Notes under the pieces: generated by a model | Told to the model about the DNA's origin: nothing | Seen by the model: the letters and a program-made list of their open reading frames with translations, nothing else | Database searches by the model: none | Assembly (NCBI GenBank): GCA_050184225.1 | Contig: JBFXAN010000003.1 | Coordinates: forward strand, 31,807-95,806 | Reading direction: 5' to 3' | Origin: JBFXAN01 sp050184225 | Lineage (GTDB): Bacteria > Chloroflexota > Dehalococcoidia > CAUJGQ01 | DNA: 64,000 bases | Made by a program: the position numbers and the translations under genes | Shown here: positions 44,424 to 52,987 of the stretch, piece after piece | Layout: each line of letters opens with the position of its first letter | How positions within the stretch are numbered: the stretch's first letter is position 1

Positions 44424-45187
44424 CGAAGCAGCTCTCGAAGCAGGAGAAGCACCGGCTGGCGGTCGAGCCGCCGCACGACGCGCCGCTCGACGTGCCGCTC
44501 GGTGGTGGCGCAGCGCAGACGCCCTACCCGGCGTTCGATGTCGCCAGTGAGGATAAGTGGACGTATGACTGGGACGAGAAGACGCGGCGGCTGGTGCGCG
44601 AGCGGGTGGAGAACGTGCCGCCCTACCGGTTCTTCCCGACCGACGAGGCGGTGCTGCTGGAGGCGCTCTGTGCCCGCGTCCTGCCCCAGGAGGACCGTGA
44701 CCCCGACCAACGCATCCCGATCGCGCCCTGGATCGACGCGCGTCTGCACGAGGGCAAGGGGCACGGCTACCGCTACGCCGACATGCCCGACGACCGCGAG
44801 GCGTACCGGCGCGGCCTGGAAGGGCTCGACCAGACGGCGCGGGCGCTCTTCCAGTCCGCCTTCGTGGAGCTCGATTGGACGCGGCAGGACGCGGTGATCC
44901 GCCGCGTCGCCGACGGATCGCCGCCCGGCAAGGCGTGGAAGACGCTGCCGGCCAAGCGCTTCTTCCACGAGTTCATGAGCGACGTGGTCAGCACCTACTA
45001 CGCCCACCCGGCCGCCTGGGCGGAGATTGGCTTCAACGGCCCAGCCTCCCCCCGCGGTCACATGCGCCTGAGCCTGGGCAAGCGCGACCCCTGGGAGGCG
45101 GAGGAACGAAGGCCGCGCTCATCGGTTGAGATCATCCGGCAAGCCCGCGGCCGGGGCGCCCACGCGCAAGGAGGACCGACGCATTGA
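44420..45187 (+). CDS. Gluconate 2-dehydrogenase subunit 3-like protein
   Basis: 255 residues. The middle (about 60-215) matches the small subunit of FAD-dependent gluconate/sorbitol dehydrogenases: YRFFPTDEAVLLEALCARVLPQEDRDPDQRIPIAPWIDARLHEGKGHGYRY and FFHEFMSDVVSTYYAHPAAWAEIGFNGPASPRGHMRL (in pieces). In proteobacteria this subunit bears a Tat signal and helps export or stabilise the FAD subunit; here there is no signal peptide, so the complex is probably cytosolic. It overlaps the gene before by ATGA and the GMC gene after by one base. Confidence 0.85.
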   Translation: MTKQLSKQEKHRLAVEPPHDAPLDVPLGGGAAQTPYPAFDVASEDKWTYDWDEKTRRLVRERVENVPPYRFFPTDEAVLLEALCARVLPQEDRDPDQRIPIAPWIDARLHEGKGHGYRYADMPDDREAYRRGLEGLDQTARALFQSAFVELDWTRQDAVIRRVADGSPPGKAWKTLPAKRFFHEFMSDVVSTYYAHPAAWAEIGFNGPASPRGHMRLSLGKRDPWEAEERRPRSSVEIIRQARGRGAHAQGGPTH

Positions 45188-46785
45188 TGCATGGCCCGGT
45201 GGATATCCTGATCATTGGCGCCGGGGCGGCCGGCGGCGTGCTGTGCAAGGAACTGGCGGAGGCCGGCTTCCGTGTGGTGGTGCTCGAGGCCGGGCCGCAC
45301 TGGCTGCCGGAGCGCGACTTCGTCTCGGACGAGCAGGGCGCGCACCAGCTCTACTGGACCGACCCGCGTGTCACCGGCGGAGAGGACCCGATCGAGCTCG
45401 GCGCGAACGTCACGGGCAAGGGCGTGGGCGGCAGCACCGTCCACTACAGCATGGTCGCCCTGCGCATGCACGAGAGCGACTTCATGGTGCGCAGCCTGGA
45501 CGGCGTCGCCCACGACTGGCCGATCCGCTACGAGGACCTGGAGCCGTACTACGAGGCGGTGGAGCAGGAGCTGGGCAGCGCTGGTCCAGTGCGGTGGCCC
45601 TGGGGGCCGCGCCGGCGTGGGCCGTACCCCTACCGCGAGCACCCGCTCAACAGCGTCGCCCAGCTCTTCGCCCGCGGCTGCGACCGGCTGGGTATCCGCT
45701 GGGCGCCCTGCCCGCTCGCCACGATCTCGGCGCCAAAGGACGACCGCCACCCCTGTGTCTACCGCGGCTGGTGCATCTATGGCTGCTCCACGAACGCGAA
45801 GGCGAGCACGCTCGTCACCTACATCCCGAAGGCCATGCGCGCCGGGGCGGAGGTCCGCGCCAACTGCATGGCGACGCGCGTCAACCTCGGCCCGGACGGC
45901 CGCGTCCGCAGCGTCAGCTACATCCGCACCACCGACGACGGCCGGCAGATCGAGGAGGAGCAGGCGGCGGAGCTGATCATCCTTTCCTGCTACTCGATCG
46001 AGACGCCGCGGCTGCTCTTCAACTCCGCCCAGGCCGGCCACCCGGACGGGCTGGCGAACTCCAGCGGGCTGGTGGGGAAGGGGCTGATGGTGCACCCCTC
46101 TCACATGGTTCATGGCCGCTTCCCGGAGCCGGTGTACCAGTACAAAGCGCCGCCCACGCTGGCGATCAGCCAAGACTTCTATGAGACCAACCCGAAGAAC
46201 GATTACGTCCGCGGCTTCACGATCGAGCCGATCGGCGCCTTCCCACAGGCGTTCGCCCGGCAGGCGCACGCGAGCCTCGGGCTGTGGGGCCGGGAGCTGC
46301 GCGAGCTGATGTTCGATTACAACCACTACGCCGGCTGGGGCTTGGTCGGTGAGTGCCTGCCCGACGACCGCAACACCGTCGCGCTCGATCCGGAGGAGAA
46401 GGACCAGTACGGGGTGCCCGTCGCCCGCGTCACCTTCGCCTGGGGCGAGAACGACAAGCGGCTGATCCAAGCCGGCATCGGGAAGGAACGGCAGATCCTG
46501 GAGGCGGCCGGCGCGGAGGTGACCTGGGTGGCGGACGATACGGCCCATCTGATGGGCGCCTGCCGCATGGGCAGTGACCCACGCGCGAGCGTCGTCGACC
46601 AGTGGTGCCGGACGTGGGACGTGCCCAACCTTTTCATCTGCGACGGCTCGGTCTTCGTCACCAGCTCCGCCGTCAACCCAAGCCTGACGATCGAGGCGAT
46701 CGCCGCGCGCACGGCGGACTACATCGCCGCCCGGGCGCGGACCGGGGAGTTCCGCCGGCCGGCGAACGAGGCGGCGACGGCATGA
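45187..46785 (+). CDS. GMC-family FAD oxidoreductase (gluconate/sugar dehydrogenase large subunit-like)
   Basis: 532 residues. The FAD-binding IIGAGAAGGVLCKELAEAGFRVVVLEAG opens the protein; GANVTGKGVGGSTVHYSMVALR is the GMC signature; HLMGACRMGSDPRASVVD and SSAVNPSLTIEAIAARTADYIA hold the catalytic His and Asn regions. A Cys-rich YRGWCIYGCSTNAKAS lies in the middle, as in gluconate/2-ketogluconate dehydrogenase large subunits. With the subunit-3 gene it should form a two-subunit dehydrogenase; the usual cytochrome c third subunit is missing, so the electron acceptor is unknown. ATG 45187 overlaps the previous stop. Confidence 0.92.
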   Translation: MHGPVDILIIGAGAAGGVLCKELAEAGFRVVVLEAGPHWLPERDFVSDEQGAHQLYWTDPRVTGGEDPIELGANVTGKGVGGSTVHYSMVALRMHESDFMVRSLDGVAHDWPIRYEDLEPYYEAVEQELGSAGPVRWPWGPRRRGPYPYREHPLNSVAQLFARGCDRLGIRWAPCPLATISAPKDDRHPCVYRGWCIYGCSTNAKASTLVTYIPKAMRAGAEVRANCMATRVNLGPDGRVRSVSYIRTTDDGRQIEEEQAAELIILSCYSIETPRLLFNSAQAGHPDGLANSSGLVGKGLMVHPSHMVHGRFPEPVYQYKAPPTLAISQDFYETNPKNDYVRGFTIEPIGAFPQAFARQAHASLGLWGRELRELMFDYNHYAGWGLVGECLPDDRNTVALDPEEKDQYGVPVARVTFAWGENDKRLIQAGIGKERQILEAAGAEVTWVADDTAHLMGACRMGSDPRASVVDQWCRTWDVPNLFICDGSVFVTSSAVNPSLTIEAIAARTADYIAARARTGEFRRPANEAATA

Positions 46786-48677
46786 CTGGGAAGAACGCCG
46801 CTCTCGGAGCGGTAGGGTATCTGCCCATCGGGGACTACGCCCTCATCGGCGATTGTCGCGGCGCGGGGCTCATCTCCCGGGACGGCTCGCTCGACTGGCT
46901 CTGCCTGCCTCGGTTCGACAGCCCGGCCGTGTTTGCGGCACTGCTCGACGCCGAGCGAGGCGGACGCTTCCGCATTCGCCCCGCCGGTCCCTTCCGGGCC
47001 GAGCGCCGCTACCTGCCTAACACCAACATCCTCGAAACCACCTTTCGGTGCGCGGGCGGGACCCTCGTCCTGCGGGATCTCATGCCGGTCGCCTCGGAAG
47101 AGGACAAGCGGTTCGGCCTCACCCCCGACCACGAGGTGCTGCGCGAGGTGGAGGGGCTTGCGGGCGAGGTCGAGGTCGAGATCGTGTATGATCCGCGTCC
47201 CAATTACGGCCGGCTCCAGCCGACCCTCACAGAGCACGGGGCGTTCGGCCTGTGGTGCGAGGCCAGGCGCGCGGCGCTCGCTCTCCGCAGCGACGTGGCG
47301 CTGGCCGCGGCCGTCGACGGCCGCGGCGCCCGCGGGCTGGCCCGGATCCGCGCCGGCGAGCGCAGGTACCTGTCCCTGACGTACGAAGAGGAAGCACCGG
47401 CCATCATTCCCCCGCTCGGAGAGGCGGCGCGGCGGAAAATCGAGCGATCCGCCCGCTGGTGGGTCGGCTGGGCCGGTCGTTGCACCTACCGGGGTCCCTA
47501 TCGCGACGCCGTCGTACGCAGCGCGCTGGCACTCAAGCTGATGACCTACGCGCCGTCCGGCGCGGTCATCGCCGCACCGACCACCTCGCTTCCGGAGCGG
47601 CTTGGGGGCGTCCGGAACTGGGATTACCGCTACTGCTGGCTGCGCGACGCCTCCTTCACGCTGCGCGCGCTCTTCTCCCTCGGCTACCGGGAGGAGGCGG
47701 AAGCGTTCCTCAACTGGATGCTCCACGCTACGCGCCTCACGTGGCCGGAGCTGCAGGTGGTCTACGACGTCTTCGGTGAGTCGAAGCTCCCCGAGAAGGA
47801 GTTGCCGCATCTGGAGGGCTACGCGCGCTCGCATCCGGTGCGGATCGGCAATGACGCCCACGGCCAGTTGCAGCTCGATGTCTACGGCGAGGTTATGGAT
47901 GCGGTCGCGTGGTTCGCGCGCCATGACGGGCGTTTCGACCGCGATACCGCTCGCATGCTCGACGGCCTCGGTCACACCGTCTGCCGACGGTGGAAGGAAC
48001 CGGACGAGGGCATCTGGGAAGGGCGCGGTGGCCGCTTCCACCACACCCACTCGAAGGTGCTCTGCTGGGTGGCGCTCGATCGACTCATTCAGATGCACGA
48101 GGCTGGGCAGCTCCGTGTCTGCGTCGACGAGTTCCGCACCCATCGGGATGCCGTCCGCGCCGTGATCGAGGCGCGCGGCTACAACGAGCGGCTCCGGAGC
48201 TACACCCGCACGCTGGGGGGCGACGACGTGGACGGGAGCCTGCTCACCCTGCCGCTCTACGGGTACATCGCGGCGACGCACCCACGAATGCGCTCCACCT
48301 GCGCGCACATTCGCGAGAGACTGGGCCGCGGCAGTCTGATCTACAGGTACGAGACGGGTACCGAGGACGGGCTCCCACCGGGGGAGGGTGCCTTCGGCAT
48401 CGGCAGCTTCTGGGCGGTGGAATGCCTGGCCAGAGGAGGCGACATCGAAGCGGCCACGCAGGCATTCGAGGAACTCCTTGGCCACGCAAACGACATCGGT
48501 CTTTTCGCCGAGGAGATCGACCCGGATACCAGCGCAGCTCTGGGGAACTTTCCGCAGGCGTTCACACACATTGGCCTCATCAATGCGGCGCTGACGCTTG
48601 CTGAGTGCGGCCGGGAGCGCATGCCAGCAGCGCTGGAACGGGCGGCTACGGGATCAGCAACGGAGGGACACACATGA
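46782..48677 (+). CDS. Glycoside hydrolase family 15 protein (glucoamylase/trehalase-like), copy 1
   Basis: 631 residues. An N-terminal beta-sandwich (IGDYALIGDCRGAGLISRDGSLDWLCLPRFDSPAVFAALLD in pieces) precedes the alpha/alpha barrel with TTSLPERLGGVRNWDYRYCWLRDASFTLRAL, LPHLEGYARSHPVRIGNDA and the late GLFAEEIDPDTSAALGNFPQAFTHIGLI that carries the catalytic base region. Such cytosolic GH15 enzymes cleave trehalose or alpha-glucosides. It overlaps the GMC gene by ATGA, linking glucose release to glucose/gluconate oxidation. A second copy is at 59243-61174. Confidence 0.92.
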   Translation: MTGKNAALGAVGYLPIGDYALIGDCRGAGLISRDGSLDWLCLPRFDSPAVFAALLDAERGGRFRIRPAGPFRAERRYLPNTNILETTFRCAGGTLVLRDLMPVASEEDKRFGLTPDHEVLREVEGLAGEVEVEIVYDPRPNYGRLQPTLTEHGAFGLWCEARRAALALRSDVALAAAVDGRGARGLARIRAGERRYLSLTYEEEAPAIIPPLGEAARRKIERSARWWVGWAGRCTYRGPYRDAVVRSALALKLMTYAPSGAVIAAPTTSLPERLGGVRNWDYRYCWLRDASFTLRALFSLGYREEAEAFLNWMLHATRLTWPELQVVYDVFGESKLPEKELPHLEGYARSHPVRIGNDAHGQLQLDVYGEVMDAVAWFARHDGRFDRDTARMLDGLGHTVCRRWKEPDEGIWEGRGGRFHHTHSKVLCWVALDRLIQMHEAGQLRVCVDEFRTHRDAVRAVIEARGYNERLRSYTRTLGGDDVDGSLLTLPLYGYIAATHPRMRSTCAHIRERLGRGSLIYRYETGTEDGLPPGEGAFGIGSFWAVECLARGGDIEAATQAFEELLGHANDIGLFAEEIDPDTSAALGNFPQAFTHIGLINAALTLAECGRERMPAALERAATGSATEGHT

Positions 48678-49150
48678 ACAAAGGCAACGCCATCTTCTGG
48701 GGATTCGTGGGAACGGTCGTCCTGACGAGTCTGATGGCCGGGAGCCAGGGGCTCGGCCTGACCCGGATGAATATTCCCTTCATGTTGGGGACGATGTTCA
48801 CCGCCGACCGAGACCGCGCCAAGCCGATCGGTGCTCTCGTGCATGTCGTGAACGGCTGGTTGTTCGCCTCCCTCTACGCCCTGGCGTTCCAGAGCTGGCG
48901 CCGCGCGACCTGGTGGCTGGGCGCGGCGATCGGCCTGGTGCATGCGCTCTTCGTGCTGCTGGTGGCGATGCCCGTGCTGCCCACGGTCCATCCGCGGATG
49001 GCGAGCGAGCAGCATGGGCCGACACCGACCCGGCAGCTCCAGCCGCCCGGTTTCCTTGCGCTCAACTACGGCCGGCGCACGCCGCTTTCGGTGATCCTGG
49101 CCCACCTCGTCTACGGCGGCATCCTAGGCGCGTTCCATCGACGGAGATGA
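48674..49150 (+). CDS. Small membrane protein, YagU-like group
   Basis: 158 residues with four helices: AIFWGFVGTVVLTSLMAGSQGLG, GALVHVVNGWLFASLYALAF, WWLGAAIGLVHALFVLLVAMPVLPTVHP and SVILAHLVYGGILGAFHRRR. The order VHxxNGxxFxxLYAL / IGLVHALxVLLVAMPVLPxxHPRM / AHLVYGGxLG is known from small Chloroflexota and actinobacterial membrane proteins and parallels the paralogues at 32304 and 52977. ATG 48674 has GGAGGG upstream and overlaps the GH15 stop. Function unknown. Confidence 0.75.
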   Translation: MNKGNAIFWGFVGTVVLTSLMAGSQGLGLTRMNIPFMLGTMFTADRDRAKPIGALVHVVNGWLFASLYALAFQSWRRATWWLGAAIGLVHALFVLLVAMPVLPTVHPRMASEQHGPTPTRQLQPPGFLALNYGRRTPLSVILAHLVYGGILGAFHRRR

Positions 49151-49246
49151 GATGGCAGTACCTGCACCAGGACACCGCGCGTACGGGCGACGAGGCGGGC
49201 CACCACCAGCGAGCCCGCAGCCGAGGGACGAAGGGAGTCGGCGCCG

Positions 49247-49459
49247 ATGAGCGAGGAGTTGGGCCGGCGGGTGTGGGCAATCGCGGAGGGGTCTATCCCG
49301 AGTGAGAGTGCCGTGCAAGACCCGGTGCTAGTCAGCCACGAGCCGGCGTGCACCCTGAATCCGGACGATACGCTGGCCGAGATCGAGAACAGACACTATT
49401 ACTGCAACTGTTCCCGCCAGCCCCTGCACGCGCTGTGCTCGACCGATGCCTGCGCGTAG
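49247..49459 (+). pseudogene. Truncated sensory-rhodopsin-transducer-like (ASRT) protein
   Basis: The first 50 residues (LGRRVWAIAEGSIPSE, then VLVSHEPACTLNPDDTLAEIE) match the start of the Anabaena sensory rhodopsin transducer family (GRxxWAIAEGxIP...SHExxCxLN). After EIE the sequence departs from the family (NRHYYCNCSRQP) and stops at TAG after 70 residues; full members have about 125. A +1-type reading of the tail gives VPAS, recalling the family's VPAR segment, so an internal deletion with a frame change is likely. No rhodopsin gene is in the window. Confidence 0.55.
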
Positions 49460-49485
49460 TAAAGCGACGCAGGAAGGAGTTGGCA

Positions 49486-49919
49486 TGCAGTCCGCGAACT
49501 ACGGCGACCGGTATGTCCTGCGGCTCGATGAGGGCGAGGAAGTGCTGGCGACGATCAAACAGTTCCTCGTCGAGCGCGATATCCGCGCCGGCTATTTCCT
49601 GGCCTGGGGCGGCTTCAGTCGGCTCGCGCTGAAGTATTACCGGGTCACGCAACGTGATTACAAGGAGCGGCCGCTCGACATCCAGGTCGAGGTTGTGAGC
49701 CTGCTCGGCAACATCGGCCGCAAGGATGGCGAGCCGATCATCCACGCGCATACCACCGTCGGCGACGAGGACTTCCAGACCTACAGCGGCCATCTGGCGG
49801 AGGGCATGGTCAAGCCCCTCCTCGAGGTCTTCCTCACGCCGTTTCCGGGCGAGCTGCGCCGCGTCCACGACGCTCAGCGCAACCTCGACCTGTTGCAGCT
49901 AGGAGAGCGCCATGGTTGA
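49486..49919 (+). CDS. PPC/DUF296-domain protein
   Basis: 144 residues with the PCC/DUF296 fold: RYVLRLDEGEEVLATIKQFLVERDIRAGYFLAWGGFSRLALKYY (in pieces), VEVVSLLGNIGRKDGEPIIHAHTTVGDEDFQTYSGHLAEGMVKPLLEVFLTPF. The HAH motif and the G-S/G-N-I segment are characteristic. In plants the domain accompanies AT-hooks; bacterial stand-alone members form trimers of unknown, possibly ligand-binding, function. AAGGAG precedes ATG 49486. The stop overlaps the start of the deiodinase-like selenoprotein, suggesting a joint role. Confidence 0.88.
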
Positions 49920-50811
49920 GCTTCAGCATCCAAAGGCGGCCGAGATCGCCGGTCCTCCCCCACCCGACTACAACTATGCGACGCTCCCGTTCCGGGTCTT
50001 CCTCGACGACGCACGCATGACCTTCGTCGGCGGACCGAAGCCTGGCGAGCCCGCGCCGGACTTCGAGCTGGAATCCACGGACGGGGAGCGCGTGCGCCTC
50101 AGCGCCCTGCGCGGCCGGCCGGTGGTGCTGATCTTCGGCAGCGTCACCTGACCGATGACGCGCGGCGGGGTTCCGTCGCTCAAGGCGCTGTACGCGCAGG
50201 GATACGGGGAGATGGCCCACTGGTTCACCGTCTACGTCCGCGAGGCGCACCCGGGTGAAAACTATCCGGCACCGTCGCTGATCGGCGAGAAGCGCGCGCA
50301 CGCGGTGGACCTGAGGTGGCTGGAAGCGCTGCCGTGGCCGGTGCTGGTGGACGACATCGACGGGACAGTGCACCGCGCCTACGGCGAGCTGCCCAACTCC
50401 GCATACGTGATCGATGCCGAGGGTCGGGTCGCGTTCAAGGACCAGTGGGCCTCGGCCGGCACGCTCCGCCGCGCGCTTGATGCGCTGCGCGAGCGAGGTG
50501 GCCGGGGCGCACCGATCGCCGGCGGCGTCGAGCGGCGGCCCCATCCGCTGGGACCGATGGCGTTCGGCTGGCCCGCCATCCGCCGGGCAGGAAGCGGCGC
50601 GGTGCGCGATGTACTCCTGAAGGCGCCGCCGCTCGCGCTGATGCTCCAGCTCGGCCGAGCGCTGCGGCCCGGGATCGCACCACTGGCGCGGCGCACGCGG
50701 CCGCTGCCGACGCCGGTACGCCTGGCCATCGCGGTGGTAACGGCCGCGCTGATCGGCGGGCTGGCGCTCCGCCCGTGGAAGCGGGCAGCCGCGGACGGAC
50801 GGCGCCGCTGA
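49912..50811 (+). CDS. Iodothyronine-deiodinase-like selenoprotein, intact copy
   Basis: 299 residues from ATG 49912 (AGGAG six bases upstream) with TGA at 50149-50151 as Sec80. GEPAPDFELESTDGERVRLSALRGRPVVLIFGSVT-U-PMTR (in pieces) is the redoxin strand plus deiodinase Sec motif; WFTVYVREAHPGENYPA is the following conserved segment with the Glu/His of deiodinases, and VIDAEGRVAFKDQWASAGTLRRAL closes the fold. The Sec has no second redox Cys within four residues, as in deiodinases. A C-terminal extension of about 95 residues ends with a hydrophobic helix (VRLAIAVVTAALIGGLAL) that may anchor it. Substrate unknown. It is coupled to the PPC gene. Confidence 0.85.
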
Positions 50812-50835
50812 GGAGCGAAAGGGGGGAGAGCAGAG

Positions 50836-51294
50836 ATGACCCGCATCGAGCGCAGCATCGAGATCAACCGCCCGCCGGAGGAGGTGTTCGACCTGATCAC
50901 TGACCTGGACCGGCTGCCCGATTGGGCCACGATCGTGGTCGAGACGCGGGATGTCCCCCACCGTCCGATCCAGAACGGCACGACCTTCCGCCAGACGATC
51001 CGCGTCGCCGGCCGCCACCTGGAATCGGAGTGGCACGTTGCCGAGCTGGAACGGCCCCGGCACGTCGCCTACGAGGCGACCGCGCCGGGCGGCGGGCAAC
51101 TCGCGATGAAGCAGACGGTGAACCCGACCGGCGACGGCAGTCGGGTTGAGCTCGAGCTGGACTACGAGCCGCCCTTGGGCTTCCTGGGCGAACTGATGGA
51201 CCGCGCCTATTTCGAGCGGCGCAATGAGCGCGACGCTGAGCATTCGCTCCACAACCTCAAGGATCTGCTCGAGGGGCGGCCGGGGTCGCGGTAG
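50836..51294 (+). CDS. SRPBCC-family (polyketide cyclase/dehydrase-like) protein
   Basis: 152 residues with the START/SRPBCC helix-grip fold: IERSIEINRPPEEVFDLITDLDRLPDWATIVVETRDVP, the beta-strand series WHVAELERPRHVAYEAT and a long final helix. Members bind hydrophobic ligands or catalyse cyclisation; the activity cannot be told. ATG 50836 follows GGGGGGAGAGCAGAG. The stop overlaps an upstream GTG of the second fabF-like gene, with which it may act in lipid or polyketide metabolism. Confidence 0.87.
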   Translation: MTRIERSIEINRPPEEVFDLITDLDRLPDWATIVVETRDVPHRPIQNGTTFRQTIRVAGRHLESEWHVAELERPRHVAYEATAPGGGQLAMKQTVNPTGDGSRVELELDYEPPLGFLGELMDRAYFERRNERDAEHSLHNLKDLLEGRPGSR

Positions 51295-51326
51295 TGCCGG
51301 CGTCTGGCACGGCAAGGAGATGGGCA

Positions 51327-52610
51327 TTGGCAGCTCAAGTCCCCAATGGCGGCGAGATCCACGAGGGGTGCGCTCCCCGCCGGCGGGTCGTCATCACCGG
51401 CATCGGCGCCGTCACGCCGATCGGCACCGGCGCGCACGGTGTCTGGCAGGGCGTCCGCCGGGGCGTCTCCGCCGTGCGCCGGATCACGCGTTTCGACCCG
51501 ACACCGTTCCCCTCCCGGATCGCCGCCGAGGTGGATGGCTTCGACCCGCACGACTTCATGGATGCGCGCCGGGCGCGGCGGCTGGACCGCTTCTCCCAGT
51601 TCGGCCTGGCGGCCGCGCGCCTGGCGGTCGAGGACGCCCGGCTCGAGATCAACGGGGCGCGCGACGAGACCGGCGTCTACCTCGGCTCGGCGCTCGGCGG
51701 CGTCGCCTTCGGTGAGGAGCAGCACGCCAACTACCTGCGCGGAGGTGTACGCGCCGTCCACCCGCTGCTCGCGCTGGCGGTCTTCGGGGGCGCCGGCTCC
51801 TGCAACATCGCCATCGAGCTCGGCCTCACGGGCCCTAACATCGCCAACGCCAACTCCTGCGCCTCCGGCGCGATCGCGATCGGCGAGGCGTTCCACGCAA
51901 TCCGCGCCGGCCGGGCGACGGTTCTGGTCGCCGGCGGCGTGGAGGCACCGCTCGCCCCACTCACCTTCGGCGCGTTCGCCCTGATCAAGGCGATGTCCAC
52001 CGCCAACGACGAACCGGAACGCGCCTCGCGGCCGTTCGACCGGCGCCGCGACGGCTTCGTCATGGCGGAGGGCGCGGCGCTGCTCCTCCTGGAGGACTAC
52101 GGCCACGCACTGCGGCGCGGCGCGGCGATCTACGCGGAGGTGCTCGGCTACGCGACGACGAACGATGCCTACCACATGACGGCGCCGCAGCCGGAGGGCG
52201 AGCAGGCGGCCCGCGCCGTCACCCTCGCTCTCGCCGAGGCGGGCGTCGCGCCGCACGAACTGGACTACATCAACGCGCACGGCAGCTCGACGCCGCTCAA
52301 CGACACGACCGAGACGCTCGTCTTCAAGCGCGCCCTGGGCGAGGCGGCCGGCGGTGTGCCGATCTCCGGGACGAAGGGCCTGCACGGCCACGCGCTCGGC
52401 GCGGCGGGCGCGATCGAGGCGGCGATCTGCGCACTCGTCATGCGCCATGACTGGCTGCCACCGACGGCCAACCTGGAGGAGCCGGACCCCGCGTGCGATC
52501 TCGACTACATCCGCGGTGAAGGGCGGGAACGCCGAGTGCACTATGTGCTGTCAACCTCATTCGGCTTCGGTGGCATCAATGCCGCGCTGGTACTTGGAGA
52601 GGCAGCATGA
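51327..52610 (+). CDS. Beta-ketoacyl-ACP synthase II (FabF-like), copy 2
   Basis: About 427 residues. RRRVVITGIGAVTPIGTGAHGVW starts the thiolase fold; the Cys-His-His triad is in NANSCASGAIAIG, INAHGSSTPLNDTTE and TKGLHGHALGAAGA. TTG 51327 has AAGGAG seven bases upstream and is preferred over GTG 51294. Compared with copy 1 (23558-24796) it has ANSCASG in place of VAACAAG and HGSSTPLND in place of HGTGTPLND, so the two are not recent duplicates. A SRPBCC gene precedes it, suggesting an accessory polyketide- or lipid-like pathway. Confidence 0.92.
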   Translation: MAAQVPNGGEIHEGCAPRRRVVITGIGAVTPIGTGAHGVWQGVRRGVSAVRRITRFDPTPFPSRIAAEVDGFDPHDFMDARRARRLDRFSQFGLAAARLAVEDARLEINGARDETGVYLGSALGGVAFGEEQHANYLRGGVRAVHPLLALAVFGGAGSCNIAIELGLTGPNIANANSCASGAIAIGEAFHAIRAGRATVLVAGGVEAPLAPLTFGAFALIKAMSTANDEPERASRPFDRRRDGFVMAEGAALLLLEDYGHALRRGAAIYAEVLGYATTNDAYHMTAPQPEGEQAARAVTLALAEAGVAPHELDYINAHGSSTPLNDTTETLVFKRALGEAAGGVPISGTKGLHGHALGAAGAIEAAICALVMRHDWLPPTANLEEPDPACDLDYIRGEGRERRVHYVLSTSFGFGGINAALVLGEAA

Positions 52611-52672
52611 ACGCAATGTGGACGCGTGATCCCGGCCAGAACGGGCTACTGGTTCGTCACGGGAGGTCTGCC

Positions 52673-52987
52673 ATGGCGCTGCAGTCGCACATATGCCAGC
52701 TCTACGAGCCAGACGGCAGGCCCCTCGCCACGGGTACCTGCCCCTTTGCCTCGGCGCCGGCCGCCGGAACGCGGGTGATCGTGAGCATGAAGGACCGTCC
52801 GGGGCATGTCATCCAGCGCTGTTTGCTCGGCCGGTTGTGCGACGTCCGCGTTCAATTCGAAGGCGGCACGCCGGTGCCGGCGCAGATCGAGCGGGCGTTC
52901 TTCGACCCGAAGCTGGGACGTGCCTGTGTCCTGCGGGTCGAGCCGTGCGAAGCAACGATAGGAAGGGAGGACAGCCATGGAGTTTGA
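52673..52987 (+). CDS. Hypothetical small protein
   Basis: 104 residues (MALQSHICQLYEPDGRPL, VIVSMKDRPGHVIQRCLLGRL, VQFEGGTPVPAQIERAFFDP, ACVLRVEPC). It looks like a compact beta-rich protein with four or five Cys. Family not recognised. ATG 52673 was chosen for GGGAGG six bases upstream; the frame is open from 52607. Its 3' end overlaps the start of the membrane protein gene by eleven bases, so the two are co-transcribed. Confidence 0.6.
   Translation: MALQSHICQLYEPDGRPLATGTCPFASAPAAGTRVIVSMKDRPGHVIQRCLLGRLCDVRVQFEGGTPVPAQIERAFFDPKLGRACVLRVEPCEATIGREDSHGV

Noticed and set aside
46719..48569. Minus-strand frame of 616 codons opposite the first GH15 gene
   Set aside because: Shadow of a clear glycoside hydrolase; no ribosome site or motif.
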